A stretch of 62,944 bases of DNA, from assembly GCA_003345545.1 (NCBI GenBank), contig PRDH01000009.1:1-62944 (forward strand), read 5' to 3'. The stretch's first letter is position 1; the number at the start of each line of letters is the position of its first letter. Both the position numbers and the translations under genes were made by a program. Source of the stretch: Candidatus Thorarchaeota archaeon (GTDB lineage: Archaea; Asgardarchaeota; Thorarchaeia; Thorarchaeales; Thorarchaeaceae). This document shows, one piece after another, positions 26,061-34,986 of this stretch. The notes below the pieces were generated by a model. The model was not told where the DNA came from and ran no database searches. It saw only the letters and a list, made by a program, of their open reading frames with translations.

Positions 26061-26693
26061 ATGGTTGGCTCCAAGATTAAACATCGAGTCAAGGATATGG
26101 AGATCATCGAAGACAAGAAGCTGATTCAGCTTCTGATGGAGCCGACTAGAGCAAAGATAATTTTCGACTATCTTGTCAAGGATGCGATGACTGTGAAACA
26201 GCTCGCAGACTTGACGCGCAAAAATCCTGGTACAATACTGCATCACATTCAGAAGTTGAAAGAAGTAGGTCTTGTCTTTGAGGAACGAACCGAGCAGACA
26301 CAGACTGGCATTGTCCAGAGATATTATCGGGCTTCTGCACGAGAGTATCGCATGGGCATCAGCGAGATGGTGCAGGCCACCGGAGATGATGCAACAAAGC
26401 GCCTGAGGTCCATGATAACAAGCCTCTCAGTCTATGGTATAGACATTCCAGAGCGTCAGATTGGCGAGGCTGTGGACTTGTTGACGGCGCTGATCGATAG
26501 GGAGAACGAGATCAGCTCTAGTAACCTTATCGTGAACGAGGATCAGCATGATGAGCTGTCATCCTCGGATAGAGGCGACGCTTCGCGAATCATGCGCCGC
26601 TTTGCTCTGGAAGAAGATTCGCAATATAGAGAACTGCGGGATAGATGGCATAATTTTCTGCGGTCTCACAGAACAGGTGTTAGAAATGAGTAA
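26061..26693 (+). CDS. ArsR-like winged-helix transcriptional regulator
   Basis: 210 residues. The N-terminal helix-turn-helix reads LLMEPTRAKIIFDYLVKDAM, then TVKQLADLTRKNPGTILHHI and QKLKEVGLVFEER, a clear ArsR-type fold with the wing RTEQTQTGIVQRYY. There are no cysteine metal sites, so the signal is not a thiol-bound metal ion. The C-terminal 110 residues are helical and of unknown role, perhaps for dimerisation or signal reception. It is embedded in the operon, 3 bases after paralogue B and overlapping the next gene by 8 bases, and is the natural candidate to bind the GTTTGAT array (inference). Confidence 0.88.
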   Translation: MVGSKIKHRVKDMEIIEDKKLIQLLMEPTRAKIIFDYLVKDAMTVKQLADLTRKNPGTILHHIQKLKEVGLVFEERTEQTQTGIVQRYYRASAREYRMGISEMVQATGDDATKRLRSMITSLSVYGIDIPERQIGEAVDLLTALIDRENEISSSNLIVNEDQHDELSSSDRGDASRIMRRFALEEDSQYRELRDRWHNFLRSHRTGVRNE

Positions 26694-27444
26694 TTATCAA
26701 AGAAATCCAACTATGGTCGGATGTATTCTTGCAGTTCTAGTGATTGGTGCTGTTGCTGTAGGGTTTTTGGCCTACTATGGAACTAGCTACTTCAACTGGA
26801 ACTTCAACCCGGCGACTACAGACTTCTCCTTCGAGGCGGAAGTAGGCGCCACCAACGAAACAGTAGCTCTCGATGTCAACGTAGCAGCAGGTAGTATCTC
26901 CATTGTCTTCGTAGACAACGAGTCTTTGCTGTACGAAATCGATATGCTGGTTCAGAACACGACTCTTGATACTGAAGGGGTTCCAACTGTCAGTTTCATA
27001 GGTAACACAATTGGCGTCGAGTATCCTAGTTTGGGTATGAATATCACCTTGGGCAGTGGCGTAAACTACACAATCAACATTCTCACCCAGAGTGGTAGTG
27101 TCAGCGTTGTGTTCGGTGCTGGCGCCCATATCGGAGATTTGACAGCCTCAGTGACTTCGGGCAGTATCAGCATTGTAATGGTTGATGACACTGTGCTACT
27201 GGGCAGCCCCACCTTTGATTTGCAGACTACCACCGGTGGCATCTCAATTGTTGCAGATCTCCCATCAGGCGTTGGTGGCAGTATTGAATGTGCCACTTCT
27301 CTCGGGAGTGTTAGTATCACTGCTGCTGGCTGGACGGAGATAACCTCCAATCACTATGAAACAACTGACTACGATACTGCTTCTCAGACCTTAACGATAG
27401 TTGCTCAAACTGGTCTTGGCGGGGTCAGTGCAGTACTTACGTAG
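26686..27444 (+). CDS. Membrane-anchored beta-rich surface protein (DUF4097/adhesin-like)
   Basis: 252 residues from ATG 26686, overlapping the regulator's end by 8 bases. One N-terminal membrane helix (about 10-32, VGCILAVLVIGAVAVGFLAY) is followed by an extracellular domain of repeated beta-turns: AAGSISIVFVDNES, TQSGSVSVVFGAG, TSGSISIVMVDD, TTGGISIVADL, SLGSVSITAAGW. The spacing resembles the right-handed beta-solenoid of DUF4097 putative adhesins, which in bacteria accompany envelope-stress sensors. It completes the four-gene cassette and is followed by a strong hairpin. Confidence 0.75.
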   Translation: MSNYQRNPTMVGCILAVLVIGAVAVGFLAYYGTSYFNWNFNPATTDFSFEAEVGATNETVALDVNVAAGSISIVFVDNESLLYEIDMLVQNTTLDTEGVPTVSFIGNTIGVEYPSLGMNITLGSGVNYTINILTQSGSVSVVFGAGAHIGDLTASVTSGSISIVMVDDTVLLGSPTFDLQTTTGGISIVADLPSGVGGSIECATSLGSVSITAAGWTEITSNHYETTDYDTASQTLTIVAQTGLGGVSAVLT

Positions 27445-27452
27445 TTCAATCT

Positions 27453-27485
27453 AAGAGGGGAATATCCCCTCTTCCCACTCTTTTT
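27453..27485 (+). terminator. Hairpin terminator closing the cassette
   Basis: AAGAGGGG (27453-27460), loop AATAT, CCCCTCTT (27466-27473): a perfect 8-bp stem followed by cccactc and a TTTTT run at 27481-27485. It begins nine bases after the stop of the surface-protein gene. Confidence 0.7.
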
Positions 27486-27536
27486 GCAGGTGGCTATCAA
27501 TGGCTTTAATTCCGATTATCTCCAGTCAGTGGAACT

Positions 27537-28142
27537 ATGAACGAGAAAGACAACCACCCCGGCGAAATTGATCTGAGCAGGTTCTACGTTCTTCCCAAAC
27601 AGGAGCTTCATATCAAGGACTTTGATAACAGAGGTGATTGGATTCTCGACATCGGGGGCGGCGGAGAGGGCATCATTGGGCTTCTAAAGGGTCGTGATGT
27701 CATTGCTATTGACCGTGTCAAGCGAGAGCTTGAAGAGACGAAGAACAGCTCACTGAAGATAGTCATGGATGTCAGTGAACTACGATTTCTGGATGCTTCC
27801 TTTTCCTACGCTACTGCATTCTTCACGTTCATGTATATACCCGAAGCAGACTTCGAGGCTGCATTGTCAGAAATATGGCGGGTGCTAAGGCCTGGAGGAG
27901 CTCTCATGGTATGGGAGCCTATCTTTACTATTCCACAGGAAGAGAAATCGAAGAAGCTCGCAGTGATTCCCCTGGAGATACACCTTCCTGATGGCACAGT
28001 CATAGAAACCGGCTATGGTGGGGTCTTACGAGATCAAAGCATTGAAACAATCATGAGGCCTGCAAAGAAGACCGGATTCAGAGTTATTGAGAAGAAGGTT
28101 GACAAGCACACATTCTACGTAAAGTTCCAGAAACCTGATTGA
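27537..28142 (+). CDS. Class I SAM-dependent methyltransferase
   Basis: 201 residues. The SAM-binding motif I reads WILDIGGGGEGIIGLLKG, motif II DVIAIDRVKRELEE, and the later EIWRVLRPGGALMVWEP is motif post-III of Methyltransf_11 enzymes. The middle block VMDVSELRFLDASFSYA follows the usual order. The acceptor is not predictable. It starts at an ATG and sits between the terminator and the MurL-like gene, with 112 bases to the latter. Confidence 0.88.
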   Translation: MNEKDNHPGEIDLSRFYVLPKQELHIKDFDNRGDWILDIGGGGEGIIGLLKGRDVIAIDRVKRELEETKNSSLKIVMDVSELRFLDASFSYATAFFTFMYIPEADFEAALSEIWRVLRPGGALMVWEPIFTIPQEEKSKKLAVIPLEIHLPDGTVIETGYGGVLRDQSIETIMRPAKKTGFRVIEKKVDKHTFYVKFQKPD

Positions 28143-28254
28143 CCTGTTGGAAACTCGTGAAGGCCTTGAATAGTGGGCGCGTTTCAGGGAAATGTAATCA
28201 ACTGCACGATAAGAGTTATCCATGATTGCACGCGCATGATTGGTGGTGCTTGAA

Positions 28255-29616
28255 ATGCTTGAGATACGATCCAAGACAACCAAGAATGGATTTTCCATAC
28301 AATTCAAAGATCACTCCTATCCAGTCCTGTATCCACCGGGATATTGGGAAAGGGTACCTAAGGACACACGCAAGGCTCTGACAGATAACCTTGCATTAGC
28401 AACTACGATGCACCTCCCACTGATCTTCAATGACTCGCGAATCACCTACTACTCTGGTCGACCATTGCTAGAGCCTTATTTCGTTGACAATTTCATGAGA
28501 GATATTCCATCATGTGCTGAGGTAGATGGCACTGATACAGCAGAGATGGTACGCAAGTTTTTCGAGACTCAGTATGTGTTCACAGACTCTGAGATTACTG
28601 TGCCATCTCCTGAACCTGTTGAAGATCCATATCGTGCAATTGTCGGGCTCAGCTTCGGCAAGGACAGTCTCCTCGTGTACGCTATTGCAGATGAAATAGG
28701 CCTTGATCCTGAGGCTGGCTACCTCGTGGAAGACAGCATGCTCTATGAGGAGAAACACAAGAGAGAACTGGCGAAGAGGTTCAAGAAGGAGTTTGGAAAG
28801 TCGCTCCATGTCCTCAGGCACGATACGGGAAAACTTAGGCACTACGCCTACCTTGGTTTGCCTTTCTCAGATCTCGGATGGGGGCTTCAATCGACTGAGT
28901 ATGCCATTGATCTCATCCCTCTTGCCTATGCATTGCAGGGCAAGTACATTCTATTTGGGAATGAACAGACTACTGCCGAAACGTTTGTGAACGAAAAGGA
29001 TGGATGGTTCATCTATCCGTGTTATGACCAGACCCATACTTGGACAGTCCACTTGGATCAGATTACAAAGGCATTCTCAGGCCGGACGGTGAAAACTGGA
29101 AGCCTCATCGAGCCAATAATGGACATGATGGTCCAGAGAACCCTTGTACACAGATATCCAAAGTATGCCAAGTACCAGATGAGTTGCTTTACTGAGACTG
29201 AGGCTGGTCGTGACTATCACTGGTGCCATGATTGCACGATTTGTAGCAAGATGTATCTTCTATGTGCTGGTAGTGGTATTGATCCAAAGTCAATTGGCTT
29301 CCGTGCGAACATGTTTACGCGGGATAAGAAACAGTACTTTACGGTGTTCAATGGCAAGTCTGCTCTTCCATATGCAAATACGGTCACTGCTAGAGACGAA
29401 CAAATCTTTGCTTTCTATTGCGCTGTAAAGAAGGGCGTCAAGGGGCCACTTGTCGATGATTTCAAGAAGTCCGCTCTTTTCAATGAGGCTGTTGCCAGGG
29501 AAGATGAGCTGCTCAAGAGGTTCATACATCTCTACGACCCAATAACTGTGCCGGCTGAGCTGAAGGAGCAAGTGATGTCTATCTTCCGTGAAGAGATTTC
29601 TTCCTTTGAAATCTAG
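28255..29616 (+). CDS. PP-loop ATP pyrophosphatase with Cys cluster, MurL-like
   Basis: 453 residues from ATG 28255, with GGTGGT at 28242-28247. GTG and TTG codons just upstream are also in frame. The PP-loop nucleotide motif is IVGLSFGKDSLLVYAIADE (family SGGKDS, here SFGKDS). A cysteine cluster follows at YHWCHDCTICSKMYLLCAG, as in MurL-type epimerases, where a W-C-x2-C-x2-C segment closes the fold. MurL epimerises the terminal glutamate of a muramyl dipeptide in some bacteria. The neighbouring ATP-grasp ligase and GNAT suggest a peptide- or amino-acid-modifying pathway. Substrate unproven; other PP-loop amidotransferase or thiolase roles remain possible. Confidence 0.65.
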   Translation: MLEIRSKTTKNGFSIQFKDHSYPVLYPPGYWERVPKDTRKALTDNLALATTMHLPLIFNDSRITYYSGRPLLEPYFVDNFMRDIPSCAEVDGTDTAEMVRKFFETQYVFTDSEITVPSPEPVEDPYRAIVGLSFGKDSLLVYAIADEIGLDPEAGYLVEDSMLYEEKHKRELAKRFKKEFGKSLHVLRHDTGKLRHYAYLGLPFSDLGWGLQSTEYAIDLIPLAYALQGKYILFGNEQTTAETFVNEKDGWFIYPCYDQTHTWTVHLDQITKAFSGRTVKTGSLIEPIMDMMVQRTLVHRYPKYAKYQMSCFTETEAGRDYHWCHDCTICSKMYLLCAGSGIDPKSIGFRANMFTRDKKQYFTVFNGKSALPYANTVTARDEQIFAFYCAVKKGVKGPLVDDFKKSALFNEAVAREDELLKRFIHLYDPITVPAELKEQVMSIFREEISSFEI

Positions 29617-29642
29617 GTCATCACATGAAATCCAGTATCAAG

Positions 29643-29650
29643 CATATAAG
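29643..29650 (+). promoter_or_regulatory. Possible TATA box before the ATP-grasp ligase
   Basis: CATATAAG ends 31 bases before ATG 29682, a good archaeal spacing with a very short leader. This suggests that the ligase can be transcribed independently of the PP-loop gene that ends at 29616. Confidence 0.45.
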
Positions 29651-29681
29651 CGGGACATGGAATCATTAGGATGTGTGAGAT

Positions 29682-30677
29682 ATGCGCGTTGCATTGATTG
29701 TTAACACAAGAAAGGATGAGTCTGAGTTTGAGGTCGAATACGACCCTCCTCACACTATTGAGATGATTAAACACGGCATTGAAGCTGCAGGTCACGAGTA
29801 TCTCTTCATTGAGGGCAACGAAGGTGTCCTGGAGAATCTGAAGCGGGAACGTCCTGACCTAGTCCTGAACAGGTCCGAGGGTGTGCGTGGAGAGAGTAGA
29901 GAGTCTCATGTACCTGCCGTACTGGAGATGCTCGGGATACCCTACGTGGGAGCAAACGTCCTTACAACTGCTGTATGCCTGAACAAGGGTTGGACAAAGA
30001 AAGTGTTATCGTATCATGGCATCCTGACACCTCAGTTCCATATTGTGTCAAGCCTAAACGAAACGAACTCTATCGCATTCAAGTATCCAGTTATTCTGAA
30101 GCCCAACGAAGAGGGATCGTCTGTCGGAATTAATGAGGATAATATTGTACACAATCTGAGACAGCTCAAGGCCAAGCTGAAGGACATGTTGAGTGAATAC
30201 GTGCAATCAATACTCATTGAGCAGTTCATTGAAGGACGCGAGTTCAGTGTGGGGATTCTTGGTACTCCGAAAGGCCCTCCTGAGGTTCTACCTATTGTTG
30301 AAGTCGATTTCAGCAACATGCCTCCGGGAGTCGGAGGCGTTCTAGGGCAGAGAGCCAAGACGATATTGGACGATTTGAGTCATTATGTCTGCCCTGCAAA
30401 GGTAGATGCAAAGACAAAGAGCAGACTCAAGGCAATCACGCTTGATGTCTGCAGGTACCTTGAGGTGCCAGATTTTGCCCGAATCGATTACAGAATGGAT
30501 GAGAAAGGAAGAATCTTCTTCCTCGAAATCAATCCACTTCCTGGAATGGACTTTGATCTTGAGGACCAAGACATCTCGTTCTTTCCGCTCATGGCAATGA
30601 AGGCTGGATACTCCTACGACGAGCTCGTGCGCAGATTGCTTGAATCTGCGATGCGTAGATATGGCCTCAAGGGATAA
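29682..30677 (+). CDS. ATP-grasp ligase, D-alanine--D-alanine ligase-like
   Basis: 331 residues. The N-terminal domain has LVLNRSEGVRGESRESHVPA and LEMLGIPYVGAN, as in Ddl. The ATP-grasp core carries YPVILKPNEEGSSVGI, a long lid with IEQFIEGREFSVGILG, and the metal-binding end DFARIDYRMDEKGRIFFLEINPLPGM. These match Ddl enzymes joining two amino acids through an acyl phosphate. Archaea do not make peptidoglycan, so the product may be a different dipeptide or cofactor. It sits directly after the MurL-like gene and before a GNAT gene. Confidence 0.85.
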   Translation: MRVALIVNTRKDESEFEVEYDPPHTIEMIKHGIEAAGHEYLFIEGNEGVLENLKRERPDLVLNRSEGVRGESRESHVPAVLEMLGIPYVGANVLTTAVCLNKGWTKKVLSYHGILTPQFHIVSSLNETNSIAFKYPVILKPNEEGSSVGINEDNIVHNLRQLKAKLKDMLSEYVQSILIEQFIEGREFSVGILGTPKGPPEVLPIVEVDFSNMPPGVGGVLGQRAKTILDDLSHYVCPAKVDAKTKSRLKAITLDVCRYLEVPDFARIDYRMDEKGRIFFLEINPLPGMDFDLEDQDISFFPLMAMKAGYSYDELVRRLLESAMRRYGLKG

Positions 30678-30722
30678 TAGTTCCTCTGACCCCTATCATG
30701 CTGAATTTCCACTGGACTGGCG

Positions 30723-31247
30723 ATGATGTTGAACAGAGCGAGAAGAGACCCAATCTGGCGGCAGACTAGAAGAGAACTTGTGCCCATACTCGGCTCCACA
30801 GTCAAGCTTGTCTTTCCAGAGACGTGGTCTGAGCAGTACTTGACTTGGTATCGCGAAATAGAGCAGAGCTCATTCAGGCCATCGCTTACCTACAATGAAG
30901 AGGAGATTATGGAGCGGCTGGCAGAAGAAGATGTCCTCATGATGTTCATCACTGTGGATGGTGTCCCCAATGGACTGGTGTTGGGCTACACGCTTCATGA
31001 AATATCGGCCGAAATCTTCTATCTGGATACGATTGCTGTCAAGCAGAGGGGTAGAGGAATTGGACGAATCATCATGACGGCGCTTATCCATTGGGCTAAG
31101 AAGATGGGCTACAGAAAGATACAGCTTGATACAGAGTTTGAGAATGAGGTGGGGGTCCATCTCAGTTCTTTCTATGAACATATCGGATTCAGAGTTGTTG
31201 ACTCAGATGAAGAAGCAGGCAACATCACTATGCAGCTGCCTCTCTAG
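30723..31247 (+). CDS. GNAT N-acetyltransferase
   Basis: 174 residues. The acetyl-CoA site reads IFYLDTIAVKQRGRGIGRII (motif A, R-G-x-G-I-G), followed by ALIHWAKKMGYRKIQLDTEFEN and SSFYEHIGFRVVDSDE, a standard GNAT core. Two adjacent ATG codons open the frame. It is the third plus-strand gene after the MurL-like and Ddl-like genes and may modify their product (inference from order). Confidence 0.85.
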   Translation: MMLNRARRDPIWRQTRRELVPILGSTVKLVFPETWSEQYLTWYREIEQSSFRPSLTYNEEEIMERLAEEDVLMMFITVDGVPNGLVLGYTLHEISAEIFYLDTIAVKQRGRGIGRIIMTALIHWAKKMGYRKIQLDTEFENEVGVHLSSFYEHIGFRVVDSDEEAGNITMQLPL

Positions 31248-31277
31248 AGAATCAACTATGCTCCTGAGGCCTCTCAA

Positions 31278-32276
31278 CTACTCAAAGTCTCTACCAGTGA
31301 GAATAGCGGCGAAGGTCCCCTTCACCGTGACTTTGTCGTCTGCAAGGTCCGACATCACAGCAAGTGTGCTCGCAGAAGCAGGCAAGACATGTAGGCCTTC
31401 CTCTAGTCTCAACCATTTACTGAACTCCATCATCTTGGACTCTGATGCATAATCAGCAAATCCATTAGACTCGTAAATTGCATCCAAGGCTTCCTGTCCG
31501 TCATACGAGTGCCAATTGGTGAGCGGCTCATTGATGTCTGTTTCTTTTACTTCCTCACGACTGAGATCCCCGATTATCCTGCTATTCATCTTGAATGACT
31601 TTACAATTGGATTGCCGCGTCTCGTGCTTGTCGCAACCATCCTTGGCACTGCCTGAATCTTTCCTGTATCATAGAGCTTCTTGAATCCTAGATATATTCC
31701 AGCCAGCGTCGTGCCATTTCCAACAGGGCAGAACAAGTAGTTCGGAGCTCGTCGGATGTCCCGATAAATCTCAAAGGCAATCTCCTCATATGCTTCAAGA
31801 GATATCTCCTTCACTCCCGGTGTCCCTGGATTGGCATTGTACCATCCTTTTTCCAAGGCATCCTTGGATGATAATTCGACAAGGTCCTCATACTGGCCTG
31901 GCAGAAAGTGCAGCTCTGCTCTCGCGTCTTGAATTCGCTTCAAGCGATCCTTTGGCAAGTGGTAGCCTTCGGGTATGTAGATGTGTGCAGGAATATCGAC
32001 AATCCGTGCAGCCCATGCTAATGCTGCCCCGAAGTTGCCGCATGAAGCCGCGCACACCGCCTTAGCTCCCTGTGACCGTGCATTCTCGACAATCGCAAGA
32101 GCAATCCTGTCCTTCTGTGTTCCGGTCGGATTTCCACCTTCGAATTTCAGAAAGAGCCTTTCACAACCAACCAGGTGACTGAGATTTCGCGATTCAATAA
32201 AAGTTGTTGAACCCAAGAACTCTCTCCAGTTAACCTTCTCACCCTTTTTCAGATGAAGCCCGTTGTCAATGGTCAT
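31278..32276 (-). CDS. Threonine synthase-like PLP enzyme (fold type II)
   Basis: 332 residues from ATG 32276; a GTG at 32294 is possible. The PLP lysine segment is FEGGNPTGTQKDRIALAIVE (usual NPTGSFKDR), the Asn/Gly phosphate cup AASCGNFGAALAWA, and the later PVGNGTTLAGIYLGF. The N-terminal extension of bacterial threonine synthases is absent, as in archaeal ones. It makes threonine from O-phosphohomoserine, or related beta-replacement chemistry. TTTAAG about 60 bases upstream on this strand could be its TATA box. Confidence 0.85.
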   Translation of the reverse strand: MTIDNGLHLKKGEKVNWREFLGSTTFIESRNLSHLVGCERLFLKFEGGNPTGTQKDRIALAIVENARSQGAKAVCAASCGNFGAALAWAARIVDIPAHIYIPEGYHLPKDRLKRIQDARAELHFLPGQYEDLVELSSKDALEKGWYNANPGTPGVKEISLEAYEEIAFEIYRDIRRAPNYLFCPVGNGTTLAGIYLGFKKLYDTGKIQAVPRMVATSTRRGNPIVKSFKMNSRIIGDLSREEVKETDINEPLTNWHSYDGQEALDAIYESNGFADYASESKMMEFSKWLRLEEGLHVLPASASTLAVMSDLADDKVTVKGTFAAILTGRDFE

Positions 32277-32396
32277 GTTGCTGTTAACCCACACGTCGTA
32301 CTAAATCGACTACGATTGCTGAATACCGACCTACTTAAAGTAAGTTATTAATCTTATCTACTTCTACTGTTTGTCAATCAGCCTTACTAACAAGTC

Positions 32397-33653
32397 CTAG
32401 AGAATCCTCTTGATTCGGGCCTTGCATTCTGCGCTCTTTGAAGTGTCCCCAATCTCTTCGAAGAGTCGTTGGGCGACAATCCATGTACGCTTCGCCTCCG
32501 AGTCTCTCCCGAGAATCTCAAGCATCAATGCTCGGTAGTACAGGTGAATGGGATTTCCGGGGTCCACCGAGAACGCAAGGTCGAAATCTGAAAGCGCTTC
32601 ATCATGGCGCTCAAGAGAGTAGAGAATCAATCCTCGTTGGTGCGCAACCTCTGCGTTATTTGGTTGCAAGGCCAGAGCTGTATTGAGGTACTCCAGGGCG
32701 GTCTTTTCGTCATTCATCAGAAGCATGACCGCGCCATTTCTCACCCAAGCCTCAACATGCTCGGGGTCTGCGTTGATCGCCTTCTGATACGCGTCCGAGG
32801 CTTGTTGATAGGTCTTTCGAGCCCTGTGCAGGTCGCCCTTCTTTATCCATAGTTCGGGGTCATCGAATTTGATACTGACTGCCTTGTCGTAGTAGTATAT
32901 CGCTTTCTCGAGGTCATTCTTCTCAGAATAAACGTCGCCCATCGTGGCGAGGGCATCTGCTTGTTCGGCATCAATCGAGAGAACCCTCGTCAGCACCTCA
33001 ATGGCCTTGTCATATTGCTTGAGAATCTTATGAATGCTGCCGAGCTCCATTAGAGCGGGTATGAACGCAGGGTCTACTTGTACTGCTCTCTTCAACCATG
33101 TTACTGCGAGATCCAAATTCCCCTTGGCTTTGAAGTACCTTCCTTTTCCTAGCAGCGCTCGTGGCATCTTGGGATCAATGCGGAGTGCCATGTCCAGATT
33201 TTTGTTGCACTCATCGAGTTCTCCCTTTTTCATCTGAGTCATCGCGAGGTAGACAAGGGCTGTCACATTCTCTGGCTCCAATGCAAGGGCACTGCCGAAA
33301 CAGCTGATGGCATCCTTGGGGTCTCCAATCATGAAGTGGCTGAGTCCCATACTGATCCAGGCCCCTACCTGCTCGCTGTTTAATCCCAAGGTCATCTCAT
33401 ACAGTAGAATTGCTCTGCTATGGTTTGCCTCTCGAAGGTGCAGGTCAGCAAGTTGTGTGAGGAGTGGGGGGATTCGCACATCATACTTGATTGTGTCGAG
33501 TACCTGTTGCAGGTCTTTCTCTAAGTCGCCAATTTGTCTTCTTTCACGAGTTATGATGGCAACTGGATGGATTTGCTCTGGCTCAATCGCACCTGCCTGG
33601 CTCAAGTGTCGGAGCTTCGAATCCAATGCTTCCAGTATGTCGTCAGTTTCCAA
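32397..33653 (-). CDS. Tetratricopeptide-repeat protein
   Basis: 418 residues. A short N-terminal helical region is followed by about nine TPR units (around 75-400), such as GAWISMGLSHFMIGDPKDAI, PRALLGKGRYFKAKGNLDLAVTW and EVAHQRGLILYSLERHDEAL. TPR proteins scaffold protein-protein contacts in the cytoplasm. There are no signal peptide, membrane helix or extra domains. The TTG start has GAGGG eight bases upstream. No partner is apparent from the neighbours. Confidence 0.92.
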   Translation of the reverse strand: METDDILEALDSKLRHLSQAGAIEPEQIHPVAIITRERRQIGDLEKDLQQVLDTIKYDVRIPPLLTQLADLHLREANHSRAILLYEMTLGLNSEQVGAWISMGLSHFMIGDPKDAISCFGSALALEPENVTALVYLAMTQMKKGELDECNKNLDMALRIDPKMPRALLGKGRYFKAKGNLDLAVTWLKRAVQVDPAFIPALMELGSIHKILKQYDKAIEVLTRVLSIDAEQADALATMGDVYSEKNDLEKAIYYYDKAVSIKFDDPELWIKKGDLHRARKTYQQASDAYQKAINADPEHVEAWVRNGAVMLLMNDEKTALEYLNTALALQPNNAEVAHQRGLILYSLERHDEALSDFDLAFSVDPGNPIHLYYRALMLEILGRDSEAKRTWIVAQRLFEEIGDTSKSAECKARIKRIL

Positions 33654-33800
33654 TTGCCAACCCTCATTGAGTGAAGAGCCTCTCTCTTATCAAACTTTGC
33701 AACTTGCTGCCGCTCGTTTCCGAGAAGTGCGACTAGAATCTGTTTACGCCTGATGTGAACGTGGCCGTGACTCTTGTCGAAATCACCACAGCTACTACTT

Positions 33801-34136
33801 CTAAGAACCATATCCAAGCACCCAGATAACCATTGCAATGGCGGCGAATATTAGTATTCCCGCAAGCACCGGATATGCAGCTCTGTCAAAGGACTTCAAC
33901 AATGCTCCAATGGTTGTCATTAATGCCAATATCATGATAGACATGAAGGCCACAATTGTGACTGGTTGTAGCTGTTGTGGGATGATGCCAGTCAGTACCA
34001 TAACGGCTAGGAAGAGAAAACAAAAGAGGACAACCCATCTAGCCCAGGCTAGTGCAGGGTGATATCCTTCGCCCCACTTCAAGTCCCTTATTCTCAACGT
34101 CCTTGTTTCTATCCTGAATCGCCTTGAGTCCCCCAT
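33801..34136 (-). CDS. Small three-helix membrane protein
   Basis: 111 residues with a basic N terminus (RRFRIETRTLRIRDLKWGEG) and three hydrophobic segments near 31-50, 56-76 and 88-108. No family recognised. It lies 147 bases upstream of the TPR gene on the same strand and 77 bases downstream of the YhhN-like gene. Confidence 0.6.
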   Translation of the reverse strand: MGDSRRFRIETRTLRIRDLKWGEGYHPALAWARWVVLFCFLFLAVMVLTGIIPQQLQPVTIVAFMSIMILALMTTIGALLKSFDRAAYPVLAGILIFAAIAMVIWVLGYGS

Positions 34137-34213
34137 CGTGCAAGAACTCCCTCAACTCTAGTTGACCTGTGTTCTCTTCAGTGTTTCGCAATGCTTGCTT
34201 TGGAGCTGGATAT

Positions 34214-34897
34214 CTACAACGTATAGACTATTACACTAAGAGAGAGCAGGAAAATGGCCAGGTAGTATGTTGAGAGGATGATGATCTCACCCTTCCTGAT
34301 ATCATGGTGAAACTCTCTGATACCTATCACCGAATCAGACAACACAAAGAATGCCGCACCGACAAACGGAATGAATCCGAGAGGTGTTCCCGAAGACAAC
34401 CATAGGAGTAATGACGTACTGAGCGTCAGAGAGATCATGAGCGCATAGACAATCACTGCCTTGAGTAGCGCTGGCTCGACATTCTTCGTTGTGGTCTTGA
34501 GGTATCTCTGGTAGAGGAAGATGTAGATGAGCATGAAGGCAATGCATACCACGAATACGACAAGTTGCAGCATCTGCAGTCCGAGGAGCATACTTTGCCA
34601 AGCGAAATTGGCTGTGTAGACGATGTGTGAGAACAGGAAGAGACCTAATCCGGGAAGGATGTTGATCTCCATACCGATGTCGCCGAGTGCACAGAGGACC
34701 AGAGCCGCTGCCAGTAGCGGATAGAAGAGGCTCGTGGAATGTGGTATGAGGATGACAAAGGCAGCACCTGCAAGTGCTGGAATAGGTTTTATGAGTTTGA
34801 TGAGTCCTGCCTTTGTCTTGAGTGACTCACTTGATTTCAGCACGATGGTGATTACCGCGCAGACCCAAAAGATCGCACCATAGACTTCGAGCGACAT
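34214..34897 (-). CDS. YhhN/TMEM86-family membrane protein
   Basis: 227 residues with eight hydrophobic segments. The family pattern is visible: KLIKPIPALAGAAF, LCALGDIGMEI (Leu-Gly-Asp), LGLFLFSHIVYT, and FVGAAFFVLSDSVIGIREF. The animal members are lysoplasmalogenases cleaving vinyl-ether lysolipids; the prokaryotic role is unclear. In an archaeon with ether lipids a lipid-modifying activity is plausible but unproven. Confidence 0.82.
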   Translation of the reverse strand: MSLEVYGAIFWVCAVITIVLKSSESLKTKAGLIKLIKPIPALAGAAFVILIPHSTSLFYPLLAAALVLCALGDIGMEINILPGLGLFLFSHIVYTANFAWQSMLLGLQMLQLVVFVVCIAFMLIYIFLYQRYLKTTTKNVEPALLKAVIVYALMISLTLSTSLLLWLSSGTPLGFIPFVGAAFFVLSDSVIGIREFHHDIRKGEIIILSTYYLAIFLLSLSVIVYTL

Positions 34898-34986
34898 ATG
34901 CTCTCGATAGCTGCTCCCCTACTTAAGCCTCTTTGATTTGATAGAAAGGCTCAACTGGCTTTGCACTATAGACTACATGTGGTCAT

